64,000 bases of DNA from CAVYEM01 sp963767635 (GTDB lineage: Bacteria; Vulcanimicrobiota; Vulcanimicrobiia; Vulcanimicrobiales; Vulcanimicrobiaceae), in assembly GCA_963767635.1 (NCBI GenBank), contig CAVYEM010000003.1, positions 372,001 to 436,000 of the forward strand, in the 5' to 3' direction. Of this stretch, positions 1 through 7,887 are shown in pieces. A program made the position numbers and the translations under genes. How positions within the stretch are numbered: position 1 is the stretch's first letter; each line of letters opens with the position of its first letter. The notes beneath the pieces were generated by a model, which did not search any database, was not told where the DNA came from, and worked only from the letters and a program-made list of their open reading frames with translations.

Positions 1-657
1 GCGCAGCGCCAGACGAAGCGTCGCGTTGATGTCGGCCATCACCAGCAGATCGGCTTGCTTCGGCGTCACCTCGAGCGTGATCGTTTGCGCGCTCGCCTCT
101 TGCGGCGAAGGGGTAGCCGAGCTGTATTCGAGCGAATCACCGATGGCCAGGACGCGCACGGCGCGAAGAATCGTCGCGGCCGGCGGCGGCGCGGCATCCG
201 ATTTTGGCGCTTGCGCGATCACGTCGACGCGATCGCCCGGCTGCACCAGGCCCGAGATTCCTTTAACTTTGTCGATCTGCACGCTCACGGCGCGCATGCC
301 GGGCTTCAGGCGCACCGGCAATCCGATATCGGCGGGATGTCCGACCATCGCGCCGGTAACGCCGGAGCCTGCGGGAATGGTGATGAGGGAAAGCGCGCCC
401 ACCGCTTGCTTTACGTCCGTGAGCGCATTCGGATCGACCGCCGAGGCAGGCCGAGATGCGAGCGTGAGCATCGCCGGCGTAATCGGAACGCGAGCCGGTA
501 TTTCTTGCGCGGCCACGACGACTTGCACGGGTGCGCCGTTCGCGCTGCTTTGGCGCTGTACGCCGGAAAGATACTGCAGCGTCAGCCACCCCGTACCGAG
601 CGCGAGAATGACGGCGACGATCAAGGTAGATCGTCGCGCGTTCAGAGCAGCTGCCAT
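1..657 (-). CDS. cpaB: Flp pilus assembly protein CpaB (3' end beyond window)
   Basis: Translating the minus strand from the ATG at 657 gives 219 codons with no stop up to the left edge, so the gene is partial at its C-terminus. Residues 10-30 form a membrane anchor, followed by a SAF-like region (VVVAAQEIPARVPITPAML) and the RcpC/CpaB segment with RAVSVQIDKVKGISGLVQPG and GDRVDVIAQ, which is diagnostic of CpaB. CpaB is a periplasmic Tad-system protein thought to work with the CpaC secretin. A GAGGA ribosome site lies just upstream, and the Flp pilin gene at 695-862 precedes it by 37 bases on the same strand, so they are probably co-transcribed. The remaining tad genes (cpaE/tadZ, cpaF/tadA, tadB, tadC) would be expected to the left. 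Confidence 0.92.
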   Translation of the reverse strand, partial: MAAALNARRSTLIVAVILALGTGWLTLQYLSGVQRQSSANGAPVQVVVAAQEIPARVPITPAMLTLASRPASAVDPNALTDVKQAVGALSLITIPAGSGVTGAMVGHPADIGLPVRLKPGMRAVSVQIDKVKGISGLVQPGDRVDVIAQAPKSDAAPPPAATILRAVRVLAIGDSLEYSSATPSPQEASAQTITLEVTPKQADLLVMADINATLRLALR

Positions 658-694
658 GGCGTCCTCATCTGCGGCTTCGCCAACGTATCGACGC

Positions 695-862
695 TCATAC
701 CGCGTTGATCTGACTGTTGAAATTTGAATATTGCGTTTGCGTTCTGCTCCCGAGCGAAGCCACCAAAACGATGCATACCGCAGCTATGAACGCCAGCATG
801 ACGGCGTATTCGATCATCGTGGTGCCGGCGTCGTCGCCGAGCAGCCGGGAAAGCAGTTTCAT
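695..862 (-). CDS. flp: Flp/Fap pilin 1
   Basis: This 55-residue protein has the Flp prepilin layout: a short charged N-terminus (MKLLSRLLGDDAG), the TTMIEYAVMLAFIAAV stretch in which the conserved Glu-Tyr pair sits at the start of the hydrophobic helix, and a short polar tail (SNFNSQINAV). Flp pilins are cleaved by the TadV/CpaA peptidase and polymerise into adhesive Tad pili. A GGAG ribosome site precedes the ATG at 862. It sits between a second pilin (932-1093) and cpaB in one minus-strand transcription unit. The cleavage site is most likely at the Gly before TTMIEY, which is family knowledge rather than something the sequence proves. Confidence 0.9.
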   Translation of the reverse strand: MKLLSRLLGDDAGTTMIEYAVMLAFIAAVCIVLVASLGSRTQTQYSNFNSQINAV

Positions 863-931
863 CGGATGCTCCGATTCGCAGCCGGGGCTGTTGGGGACGT
901 CAGCCCCGGCTTGTGGGGGTACTCGCGCGTT

Positions 932-1093
932 TTAGATCGCGCTGTTGACGGTGGAGAATGCGCCCGAAACGCCCTTGCCGAGCGTTGAGATCAGGACGAT
1001 GCAGACCGCCGCAATCAACGCTACCATAATGCCGTACTCGACCATGGTCGCGCCGTCATCGTTTCGCAGCATTCCAAACATGTTTTTCAGCAT
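932..1093 (-). CDS. flp: Flp/Fap pilin 2
   Basis: This is a 53-residue paralogue of the adjacent pilin, with the same architecture: MLKNMFGMLRNDDG leader, ATMVEYGIMVALIAAV helix with the Glu-Tyr pair, and a small tail ending FSTVNSAI. The ATG at 1093 is preceded by a strong GAGAGGAAG ribosome site, which favours it over the internal Met5. The two pilins differ in their tails, so one may be the major subunit and the other minor or condition-specific. The first gene of the likely transcript is the secreted protein at 1118-1612. Confidence 0.9.
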   Translation of the reverse strand: MLKNMFGMLRNDDGATMVEYGIMVALIAAVCIVLISTLGKGVSGAFSTVNSAI

Positions 1094-1117
1094 GACTTCC
1101 TCTCGTTGATGAACGTA

Positions 1118-1612
1118 TTAGGGATCGGAAACTAGCGGCACCGATGCGCCCGCATTCGGCGCGCCCGTGGTGAACTGCGCCCGTGCCGGCGCGATGCCGG
1201 ATGCGGACGTGGCAAGAATTTCGAGCTTCATGCCGGGTTCGTACGCGGACGCGATTGGTATCACCGCTCCGAAGCGCCCGTTTACGTCGGTGACGACGTC
1301 GTGACGGCTCACGAGTATCGTCGGAATCTCTGGAGATACCAGAGCCAGCAGCGTGATCGTAACCGGTGCACCGGCGGGAGCAGACCCGTGAACATTGATC
1401 GCTTCCGAGCCCTGCAGTTGTCGAGCCTCCAGGGTTATTGCACTTTGCAGCGCGCGACCGGATGTGGCGGATGATCCGAACTGTGCACCGGAGCGATCTT
1501 GGAAGCTGCCCATGAAAGCCGTGCCGCGCGCTGCAAGGGTGTCCGATGCCGTTGCCGGTGAAGCCGAAAACGTCAGAATCAGAGCCGTTGCTAGAGCCGC
1601 CGTGATTTGCAT
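1118..1612 (-). CDS. Secreted protein of unknown function, Tad locus
   Basis: The protein has 164 residues. I chose the ATG at 1612, not an upstream in-frame Met, because ACGGAGG lies six bases before it and because the protein then begins with a clean signal peptide (MQITAALATALILTFSASPATAS). The mature part is Ala/Gly/Thr rich. Its middle (INVHGSAPAGAPVTITLLA, then VVTDVNGRFGAVIPIAS) resembles a small beta-sandwich or Ig-like domain, but I recognise no family. It is the first gene of the minus-strand tad unit, 24 bases ahead of the second pilin, so an exported pilus-associated role is inferred from position only. Confidence 0.7.
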   Translation of the reverse strand: MQITAALATALILTFSASPATASDTLAARGTAFMGSFQDRSGAQFGSSATSGRALQSAITLEARQLQGSEAINVHGSAPAGAPVTITLLALVSPEIPTILVSRHDVVTDVNGRFGAVIPIASAYEPGMKLEILATSASGIAPARAQFTTGAPNAGASVPLVSDP

Positions 1613-1690
1613 GGTACCTCCGTGTCCTTCGGTGGATGCATCATGCCATTGCTCGCCCGCTTCTTGCAAGTCGAAAACGTGTGCTTGTAC

Positions 1691-1732
1691 CGTTATTTAA
1701 CGTAACGTCTATTGCTTGTTGACGTGTTAACG
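1691..1732. promoter_or_regulatory. Cluster of TAACG motifs in the divergent tad intergenic region
   Basis: The 166-base gap between the divergent halves of the pilus locus holds three TAACG words (1698-1702, 1703-1707, 1728-1732) and an inverted pair CGTTA (1691-1695) / TAACG (1703-1707). It could be an operator controlling both directions. A TTGACG (1719-1724) and a CATAAT (1746-1751) are present but 21 bases apart, too far for a standard sigma-70 promoter. The evidence is pattern only. Confidence 0.25.
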
Positions 1733-1778
1733 TATCCAGCCATGGCATAATAGCGGCAAGTCATCTTCGGAGGCATTT

Positions 1779-3209
1779 ATGCGGCTTCGGCTCGTTGAAT
1801 TGCTCGCTATATGCGCGCTGATCGTCGCGTGTGCAGAGCCTGCTCACGCATCGGACGTGCAAACCGTCGCCCTCCTTTCCGTGCAGTCCGGACATTCCGT
1901 TCTGCTGCAAACGCCGGGACTTGCGCGTGTGGCGGTAGGCGACGGACGTATCGCGGGCGTGCTTCCGATCGGTACCGCGCAATTGGTGATCAACGGCAAA
2001 GCGCCCGGGCACACGACGGTGTTCGTGTGGGAGAGTGGCCGGCGCGCGACATATGAAGTCACCGTTACCGAACAAACCATGGACGACCTGGCGCAGATGC
2101 TGCGCACGTCGATCGAAGAACCCTCCGTGCAGATCGTCAGTTTTCGGAACTCCGTCGTCGTTCGCGGAACCGTGCTGGATGGAGCGCACTTTACCGCGCT
2201 CGACGACGTGCTGAGCCGTTTCGGGGCATACGCCAAGAAGCAGAATTACACGATCGTAAACGCCGTGACGGTCGCGCATCCGCTCGGCGATCTGCAGAGC
2301 GATCTCTCCAGCATACCGGGCGCTAAAGACATTCGGGTCGACCCCGACGGCAAAGGTAACGTCATCGTCAGCGGTCGCGTACACGATGCCATGACGGCGC
2401 AAGCCATCCTCGAGCGCGCAAAAGGTTTGGCGGGAGCGTACCTTGCGGCCGACGGGAAACTGCTGGACCGCATCAGCACGGATACGACGAGCCAGATCGA
2501 CGTGAAAGTGTACGTGCTGGAAGTCGACCGCACGGCGATGGGCGACCTTGGCGTCGATCTGCAAAGCGCGACGTTCCAGCAAAACTGCAATTTTGAACCG
2601 ACGTGCTTCGTGACCGGCGGCCCGAGCTATCCGGTGGTCGAAGCGCCGCATCCCACCGGAAATCCGCTCGCCGTAGGGCCGTTCTTTCGCGTCACCACGC
2701 TCGCGCCGACGCTGCGGCTGTTGATGCAGGAAGGGCACGCGCGGCTGCTGTCTGCGCCCGATTTGGTTACGACGCCCGGCAACAACGCCACATTCCTAGT
2801 GGGCGGTCAAATACCGATACCGTATGCGACGGGCCTCGGGCAAGTCAGCATTCAGTATCAGCCGTTTGGGGTGCAGCTCAACGTCACGCCGCAGCTGCTC
2901 GGCAGCGGCGCGGTGGAAGCGAAGATCGCGCCGGACATTTCAGACCTCGATTTTCAAGACGGCATTCAAGAGGGCGGCTTCACGATTCCGGCGCTCAAAG
3001 AAAGCAAACTTTCCACGGACCTCATCGCTCAGCCCGGCGAGTCGATCATCATGGGCGGAATGGTCAGGCACGTGGAGCAGCGCCTCATCGACAAGATTCC
3101 GCTCTTGAGCCAGATCCCGATTCTCGGCAAGCTCTTTCAGTCGACGGCGTATCAAAACAACCAAAGCGACGTCGTTTTCGTCATGACGCCGCAGGTCATC
3201 ACGCGGTAA
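1779..3209 (+). CDS. cpaC: Tad/Flp secretin CpaC (RcpA)
   Basis: This intact 476-residue protein is the outer-membrane secretin through which Flp pili exit. It begins with a signal peptide (VELLAICALIVACAEPAHAS). Next come a pilus-formation N-domain (residues about 25-100, with GDGRIAGVLPIGTAQLVING), a BON-like/N1 region (about 105-225), and a C-terminal secretin domain (about 240-475) with GQIPIPYATG, LGSGAVEAKIAPDISDLDF and IPLLSQIPILGKLFQS, all typical type II/III secretin signatures. CGGAGG precedes the ATG. It heads the plus-strand half of the tad locus, with TadG- and TadE-like genes directly downstream (3-base gap), suggesting an operon. Confidence 0.94.
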   Translation: MRLRLVELLAICALIVACAEPAHASDVQTVALLSVQSGHSVLLQTPGLARVAVGDGRIAGVLPIGTAQLVINGKAPGHTTVFVWESGRRATYEVTVTEQTMDDLAQMLRTSIEEPSVQIVSFRNSVVVRGTVLDGAHFTALDDVLSRFGAYAKKQNYTIVNAVTVAHPLGDLQSDLSSIPGAKDIRVDPDGKGNVIVSGRVHDAMTAQAILERAKGLAGAYLAADGKLLDRISTDTTSQIDVKVYVLEVDRTAMGDLGVDLQSATFQQNCNFEPTCFVTGGPSYPVVEAPHPTGNPLAVGPFFRVTTLAPTLRLLMQEGHARLLSAPDLVTTPGNNATFLVGGQIPIPYATGLGQVSIQYQPFGVQLNVTPQLLGSGAVEAKIAPDISDLDFQDGIQEGGFTIPALKESKLSTDLIAQPGESIIMGGMVRHVEQRLIDKIPLLSQIPILGKLFQSTAYQNNQSDVVFVMTPQVITR

Positions 3210-3212
3210 CGC

Positions 3213-4399
3213 ATGCGCCGCGATGCGTACGGCGTGCTCGAGAGCCAGCGAGGGCAAACGCTCCCGTTTGTCGCGATGGTGCTCGTCATGTTGATGGGCA
3301 TGACGGCACTGAGCGTCGATATCGGATACTATCGCTTCGAGCAGCGGTTGCAGCAATCCGCGGCGGATAGCGCGGCTCTCGCCGGCGCGGCAGAACTCGC
3401 GTACGGCTCGGCGTATGCAAGCGCGGCTGCACAGACCGACGCGGGAACGAACGGCTTCCAAGATGGCGCGGGCGGCATTACGGTGTCCGTGAATCCCAAT
3501 TATGCGAGCCCGTACACCGGTACGAGCGGTGCGGTGGAAGTCGTCATCTCAAAAGTTATTCAAGATTTTTCGGCGCCCTGTTCTCGTCAAACAATGCTAC
3601 CATCTCGACCAGAGCCGTGGCTCGAATGAGCGCCAATGCACCCTATTGCCTCTATCAGCTCAGCTCAAGCGGTAAACCAAACTTCAACGGCATGACGTTC
3701 AACGGACCGCAGTGCGGCATCATCATGAACGGAACGGGCAATTTCAACGGAGCGCACATCGACGCGCTCACCGTCGGGTATGCGGGCGGCACCCCGAATT
3801 TGACCGGCGCGACGTTCGTGGAAGCAGCGCCCACGCCGGCGCTACCCGTGCAGGATCCGTGCCCCGACATTCCCGGGTGCAATTACCTGGCAAACAATCC
3901 GCCGTCGTCGAATCCATGCTTGGCGTTTCAAGGGAACGGCTACCACGGATACCTCAATCCCGGATGCTACAGCGGGATGAACCTCAATGGCGCGACGGTC
4001 ACGCTGAATCCTGGAACGTACGTATTGAGCAGTGGGAGCTACAACTTCAACGGTGCTGCGCTGCGTGGAAGCGGCGTGACGTTCTATATCACCGCGGGCA
4101 CTTCACTCAATTTCAATGGGGCGACCCTCAACCTCACGCCGCCGGCAACGGGCTACTTGGCCGGCGTGCTGATGTATCAGGTGCCCGGCAACAGCAACAA
4201 TCCCAACTTCAACGGTGCCTCGAGCCAAACGGTAAGCGGGCTGCTCTATTTTCCGAGTGCAAGCGTGAACTTCAACGGTTCGCTCGGAGCTTACGCGGTG
4301 CTCGTGGTGAACGACGTGAACTTCAACGGGAGCACGCAGAATTTTCCCGCTCCGCCTGCCGGCGCAACGCTGGTGCAGGCACCGGCACTGGCGGAGTAG
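3213..4399 (+). CDS. tadG: TadG-like pilus protein with FNG-repeat domain (frameshifted)
   Basis: The N-terminal part (3213 to about 3569) is a classical TadG start: cytoplasmic residues, GQTLPFVAMVLVMLMGMTAL as membrane helix, then YRFEQRLQQSAADSAALAGA. The frame then breaks in a T run at 3566-3570. Adding one T continues smoothly as FFGALFSSNNATISTRAVAR, which is the next expected TadG block, so this is one gene with a one-base deletion. The downstream 250 residues carry about ten dispersed FNG-type motifs (NFNGM, NFNGA, NLNGA) in a Gly/Asn-rich beta-type sequence, plus several Cys. I infer a beta-helix or similar extracellular domain, possibly adhesive. It sits between the cpaC secretin and tadE. 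Confidence 0.85.
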
Positions 4400-4876
4400 A
4401 TGGCGTTTCTCGAGCGAGCTTTCCGAAAATGCATGGCGCAAGACGGCGTTGCATTAGTCGAATTCGCGGTTGTCGCTCCGCTGCTCATGGTACTGATGCT
4501 GGGCCTGGTTGAAGTCGGCAGGTATGCATACTTCGGCATCGTGGTAGCAAACGCGGCGCGCGTGGGAGTGCAGTACGGCGCGCAAAACGGATCCACGGCG
4601 CTGGACGGCAGCGGTATAAGCGCGGCGGTACGAGCGGACAGCGCGAACGGCGTTGCCAATTTGCAGACGGCTTCGACCGACTCGTGTCAGTGCTGGAACG
4701 GTTCCTCGTACACGAGCACGTCCTGCAGCCCGACGCCCAAATGCAGCAACGGCCATCCCGTTGAATTCGTTACGGTCACGACGGACGGAACCGCGCGCCC
4801 CCTGTTCAATTATCCTTTATTGCCGGGTTCGATCACGATCAAAGCCACGGCGACGAGGCGCGTGTCGGAGCAATGA
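4400..4876 (+). CDS. tadE: TadE-like pseudopilin
   Basis: This 158-residue protein has the TadE motif near its N-terminus (DGVALVEFAVVAPLLMVLML, with conserved Glu after the Val-Val/Leu-Val step), followed by GLVEVGRYAYFGIVVANAAR, which matches the TadE N-terminal pattern closely. The C-terminal half is variable and contains four Cys (CQCWNG, TSCSPTPKC) that could form disulfides outside the cytoplasm. Its ATG follows directly after the stop of the TadG-like gene, and its end overlaps the next gene by four bases, so these genes are translationally coupled. TadE/TadF-type pseudopilins are needed for Flp pilus assembly. Confidence 0.87.
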   Translation: MAFLERAFRKCMAQDGVALVEFAVVAPLLMVLMLGLVEVGRYAYFGIVVANAARVGVQYGAQNGSTALDGSGISAAVRADSANGVANLQTASTDSCQCWNGSSYTSTSCSPTPKCSNGHPVEFVTVTTDGTARPLFNYPLLPGSITIKATATRRVSEQ

Positions 4877-5301
4877 TGCACGCGCAGCGGGGCAGCACCA
4901 TGGTCGAGTTTGCGTTGTCCGCCGGCGTGATGCTGCTGCTGATCTTCGGAATCATGGAATGCGCGCTGGAGGTCTATGCGTACCACACGATCTCGACCGC
5001 GGCGCGCTTAGGCACCCGCTGGGCGATGGTGCGCGGATCGGATTGTCCCGCGCCGGCGTGTCCCGCCGGCGCTACGGACGTAAGCAACTACGTGCTCACG
5101 CAAGTGCCGCTTCTGGATACGAGCAAAGTGACGGTCGCCACGACGTGGTCGAACACCGCGGACTGCGCAGCCGCAACCAAAAATGCTGCCGGCTGCACCG
5201 TTGCGGTCACCGTCTCGTACCCGTTCAACTTGGCGCTGCCGTTCATTTGGAAATCGGCGCCGACGTTGTCGAGTACCTCGGAAGTTGTGATCTCCGAGTA
5301 A
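4873..5301 (+). CDS. tadF: Second TadE/TadF-like pseudopilin
   Basis: This 142-residue protein has a pseudopilin start (RGSTMVEFALSAGVMLLLI, Glu at the expected position) and the following GIMECALEVYAYHTISTAAR stretch. Four Cys lie in the soluble part. It overlaps tadE by four bases (ATGA) and its stop overlaps the start of the next gene by one base. TadE-like proteins usually come in sets with distinct roles. I call this one tadF only as a positional label, since the families are hard to separate without a profile search. Confidence 0.8.
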   Translation: MMHAQRGSTMVEFALSAGVMLLLIFGIMECALEVYAYHTISTAARLGTRWAMVRGSDCPAPACPAGATDVSNYVLTQVPLLDTSKVTVATTWSNTADCAAATKNAAGCTVAVTVSYPFNLALPFIWKSAPTLSSTSEVVISE

Positions 5302-6669
5302 TGGCCGCAATGCGCGCTGGACCTCTGACGCCCGCACTCCGCTCGCGCGGACCCGCGCTTTACGGCACGCGCGCGCAGTTGCATGCGGCGGGCGGTGCAG
5401 TGGAAGCCCACCTCACGCTGGCAGGCTGCGACAAGCGTGCCGGAACGGCGAATTATGCGCTTCGCATCGTCAACGAACTGGGGCATCCGCTGCACGCTCG
5501 GATGACTTGCGCGAGATTGCGCGGAGATTCCGTGCTCGCATATCCCTTGGACATTCGCATCGCGCCGTTTTCCATTTCTGAAACGCTGCTGCCCGTGCGC
5601 AGCGCGGACGTCGGTCCGTACGATCGAGCGATCGTACAGATCGCCGGCGGAGACGTCGGGTTTTCGCTCGAAGCGCCCGCACCGCCGAAGCGGCGTGCAC
5701 ACTCGCGTCTCTTTATGCTTTGCGCCGCGCTGCTGCTCACGGCGGGAACGGCGTTCGGCGCGGCCGCCGCAACCCCGCGCATCAACGTGATCGCGGCGCC
5801 CGCGCGAACGTTTCCGGGAAACGCACTTGAGGTTCCGTACGCGTTCGCCGGCTGGGCATCGATGCGCTATGCGCTGACGACACTCGATGGACGTCGAGCT
5901 CTTCGCGGGCCTGCAGACGGCGCATCAAGGCACGCTGCGATTTACCGTTCCGGCCGTCTCCGGCCGCGACGTCGAGCTGACGGTGGAGGTGCGCGGTCCG
6001 CTCGGAGCCCGCGCGATCGCCCGCCGCATCGGCGTTTCGCCGGCTGTGCGAGGACACGCGCGTGCGACGCAGCTTCCTCCGCCGCGCATCAGTGAATTTT
6101 CGGTCGTGTCTCCCTCGGTACGCGCCGACGGCGAACTCGCGCTCGCCTATGCGACCACGGCGCGCGAGGGCGAGATTTGGCTGCTGGACGATGCCGGACG
6201 CCTTTGGGGACGTGCACCCATGAACGTTGAGGGAAGTTCGGTGCTCAAAGTGCCGCAAGCGGCGGCGGGTCGCTCGCTGCGCGCGGTGCTGCACGTGCGC
6301 AGCGCCGGCGCCGACGCGCTGGCTTCCGTCGGCTTTACCGTCCTTCCGAGCGCTGACCGCGTCCGCATCCCCTCAGCGGCGAGCGTTTCGAAGCCGCGCC
6401 CGGCGATGCTGGCGCTTTCCACGACTGCAGCCGCGCCCGGGCAAGACGTGGCCGTTTCGATCGCGGGCGCGCATGGGGATGCGCACATCGCGCTCGATGA
6501 TGCAGCCGGAAACACGATCGAGCAGGGCGTCATCGCGGCGGGTCAGAGTGCCGTTGCACTCACGGTTCCAAGCCTCACGCGCGCGGCCACGTACTACGTA
6601 GTCGCCAATCTCGCGCAAGGCGTCGGCGAACAAACGCTCGTGCGCACGTTGCGCGTTACTCCCCGCTAG
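5301..6669 (+). CDS. Membrane-anchored protein of unknown function in the Tad operon (frameshifted)
   Basis: The ATG at 5301 overlaps the tadF-like stop, so this is the last gene of the tad operon. About 130 soluble residues are followed by one hydrophobic helix (LFMLCAALLLTAGTAFGAA) and then a long exported-type region. Near 5885 the frame changes: the first frame ends sensibly at YALTTLDG and the second resumes at VELFAGLQTAHQG, consistent with one extra base. The C-terminal half (to TLRVTPR) reads as repeated beta-sandwich-like segments of roughly 90 residues (SVSIAGAHGDAHIALDDAAG, TYYVVANLAQG), like Ig or filamin-type folds. I know no family for it. Co-transcription suggests a pilus-associated envelope role. 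Confidence 0.65.
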
Positions 6670-6785
6670 GCTTCGGTTTATTCATATCGGATTCGGTCGC
6701 TCGACGATTTGAATCGCGTCCGGCAAAACGTCTTTGCACGGCATCAAACCCAGCTTGCCGACGGCATCACGCGCGAACGAGATTG

Positions 6786-7688
6786 CTAGCATACGACAAT
6801 GACGTCGCGCTTCGTACCTTTCTTGTGCTCGGTGCCGTGGTTCGGTGGCGTCGTTGCGCTGCAACTACCGCCGCCGCCGCCGCCGCCCCCCGATGGGGTG
6901 GATGTGGGCGTCGGCGTGGGCATTGGTGTGGGTGTCGGCGTCGGCGCTAGCGTGGGTGTGGGCGTCGGCGTCGGCGTCGGCGTTGGCGTTGGCGTTGGCG
7001 TTGGCGTCGGCGTTGGCGTCGGCGTCGGCGTCGGCGTTGGCGCTAGCGTGGGTGTCGGCGTTGGCGTCGGCGTTGGTGTCGGCGTTGGCGTTGGCGTGGG
7101 CGTGGGCGTCGGCGCTAGTGTCGGTGTGGGCGTTGGCGTCGGCGCTCCCGTCGGCGTCGGCGTCGGACTAACCGAAGCGGTCGGCGTGGGGCTGGGAACC
7201 GGCGTCGGCATACTTGGAACGTTGACGCAGACCGGCACGATGGCATATCTGAGAGCGCGGTCCAGGATGCCGATGTAGGCTTTACCGTTCGCCCTAGGCG
7301 TGACGGTCAACACAATCGTCGTCGGGCCGGACGTGTCAGTGCGTTGTGGCATGACGGTAACGATCCTGTCATCACTCGACGCGGCGTAGACAGTGGTCTT
7401 CCCTGGAATCCGGACCGAAAGAGTCTGCTGCGAGTTGCTCGTGAACGTGAGCGACGAGGGATTCACGGACAGTCGCCTGCCGTCACTCCTGGTGTTCTGC
7501 GCAACTGTACGGGCCGCGTCGAGCGTTACGGCCGGCGCGCTCGTTTGGCTTGACATCCCTGGCAGTGCTGCCGCGTTCCGATCGTTTTGGGCCGGAATCA
7601 ACGTACCGCCGCCCGAGCACGCTGCCAACGTCACAGCCATGGCGACGAAACCCGCGAAACGGGCTTGTAGCTTCGAGCGTACGATCAT
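6786..7688 (-). CDS. Lipoprotein with long Thr-Pro repeat linker
   Basis: The 300-residue protein has a signal peptide ending in a lipobox (VTLAACSGGG; Cys at about residue 24), so it is probably lipid-anchored. Residues about 75-150 look like an Ig-like or invasin-type beta domain (LSVNPSSLTFTSNSQQTLSV, TTVYAASSDDRIVTVMP). From about residue 160 to 270 it is almost pure Thr-Pro/Ala-Pro dipeptide repeat. A Ser/Gly run and a short Cys-containing tail (SCSATTPP, ending VIVVC) complete it. Such linkers span the cell wall or periplasm in other exported proteins. No partner domain is recognisable. The repeat DNA is slippage-prone, so its length may vary or be misassembled. Confidence 0.75.
   Translation of the reverse strand: MIVRSKLQARFAGFVAMAVTLAACSGGGTLIPAQNDRNAAALPGMSSQTSAPAVTLDAARTVAQNTRSDGRRLSVNPSSLTFTSNSQQTLSVRIPGKTTVYAASSDDRIVTVMPQRTDTSGPTTIVLTVTPRANGKAYIGILDRALRYAIVPVCVNVPSMPTPVPSPTPTASVSPTPTPTGAPTPTPTPTLAPTPTPTPTPTPTPTPTPTPTPTLAPTPTPTPTPTPTPTPTPTPTPTPTPTPTPTLAPTPTPTPMPTPTPTSTPSGGGGGGGGSCSATTPPNHGTEHKKGTKRDVIVVC
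6902..7175. repeat. Hexamer-based tandem repeat encoding Thr-Pro
   Basis: About 270 bases of near-perfect 6-base units (GGCGTT/GGCGTC/GGCGTG on the plus strand) encode the Thr-Pro linker of the lipoprotein on the minus strand. Imperfect longer units are marked by interspersed GCTAGC-type words (about 6950, 7040, 7110) that encode Leu-Ala-Pro. It is not a CRISPR array, since there are no unique spacers. Confidence 0.85.
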
Positions 7689-7724
7689 CGCGGGTTCCCC
7701 TTATCGGAAAAAAAGAAGTAGCGA

Positions 7725-7749
7725 GCCTGCTCTAGGGCCCGGAGCAGGC
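7725..7749 (-). terminator. Hairpin downstream of the ABC exporter operon
   Basis: GCCTGCTC (7725-7732) and GAGCAGGC (7742-7749) form a perfect 8-bp stem with a 9-base loop. On the minus strand it follows the end of the ABC permease gene and is followed after about ten bases by a run of T. The gap before the T run makes it a less than perfect intrinsic terminator. It also lies in the leader of the lipoprotein gene. Confidence 0.45.
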
Positions 7750-7887
7750 AGTGTTGCCCTAGCGTGGTGGAGGGACCTGCAAAAGGAGGACGCTACACCA
7801 ACTTGTTCATTCTGGCCGCACGAATCGGCGGCGGCGGAGCGTTTAGGCCGCTAGTCGTGAGTGAGTCTAGCGGCGCGCTCGGTAACG

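Noticed and set aside
1719..1751. Sigma-70 promoter for cpaC (TTGACG and CATAAT)
   Set aside because: The spacing of 21 bases is outside the normal 16-18.
6682..6792. A 36-codon minus-strand frame after the lipoprotein (MLAISFARDAVGKLGLMPCK...)
   Set aside because: Codon use looks plausible and it could be a frameshifted tail, but there is no ribosome site and no family resemblance, so I did not list it.
6902..7175. Possible CRISPR or satellite array
   Set aside because: The repeats are 6-base units without spacers and encode a Thr-Pro linker in frame.
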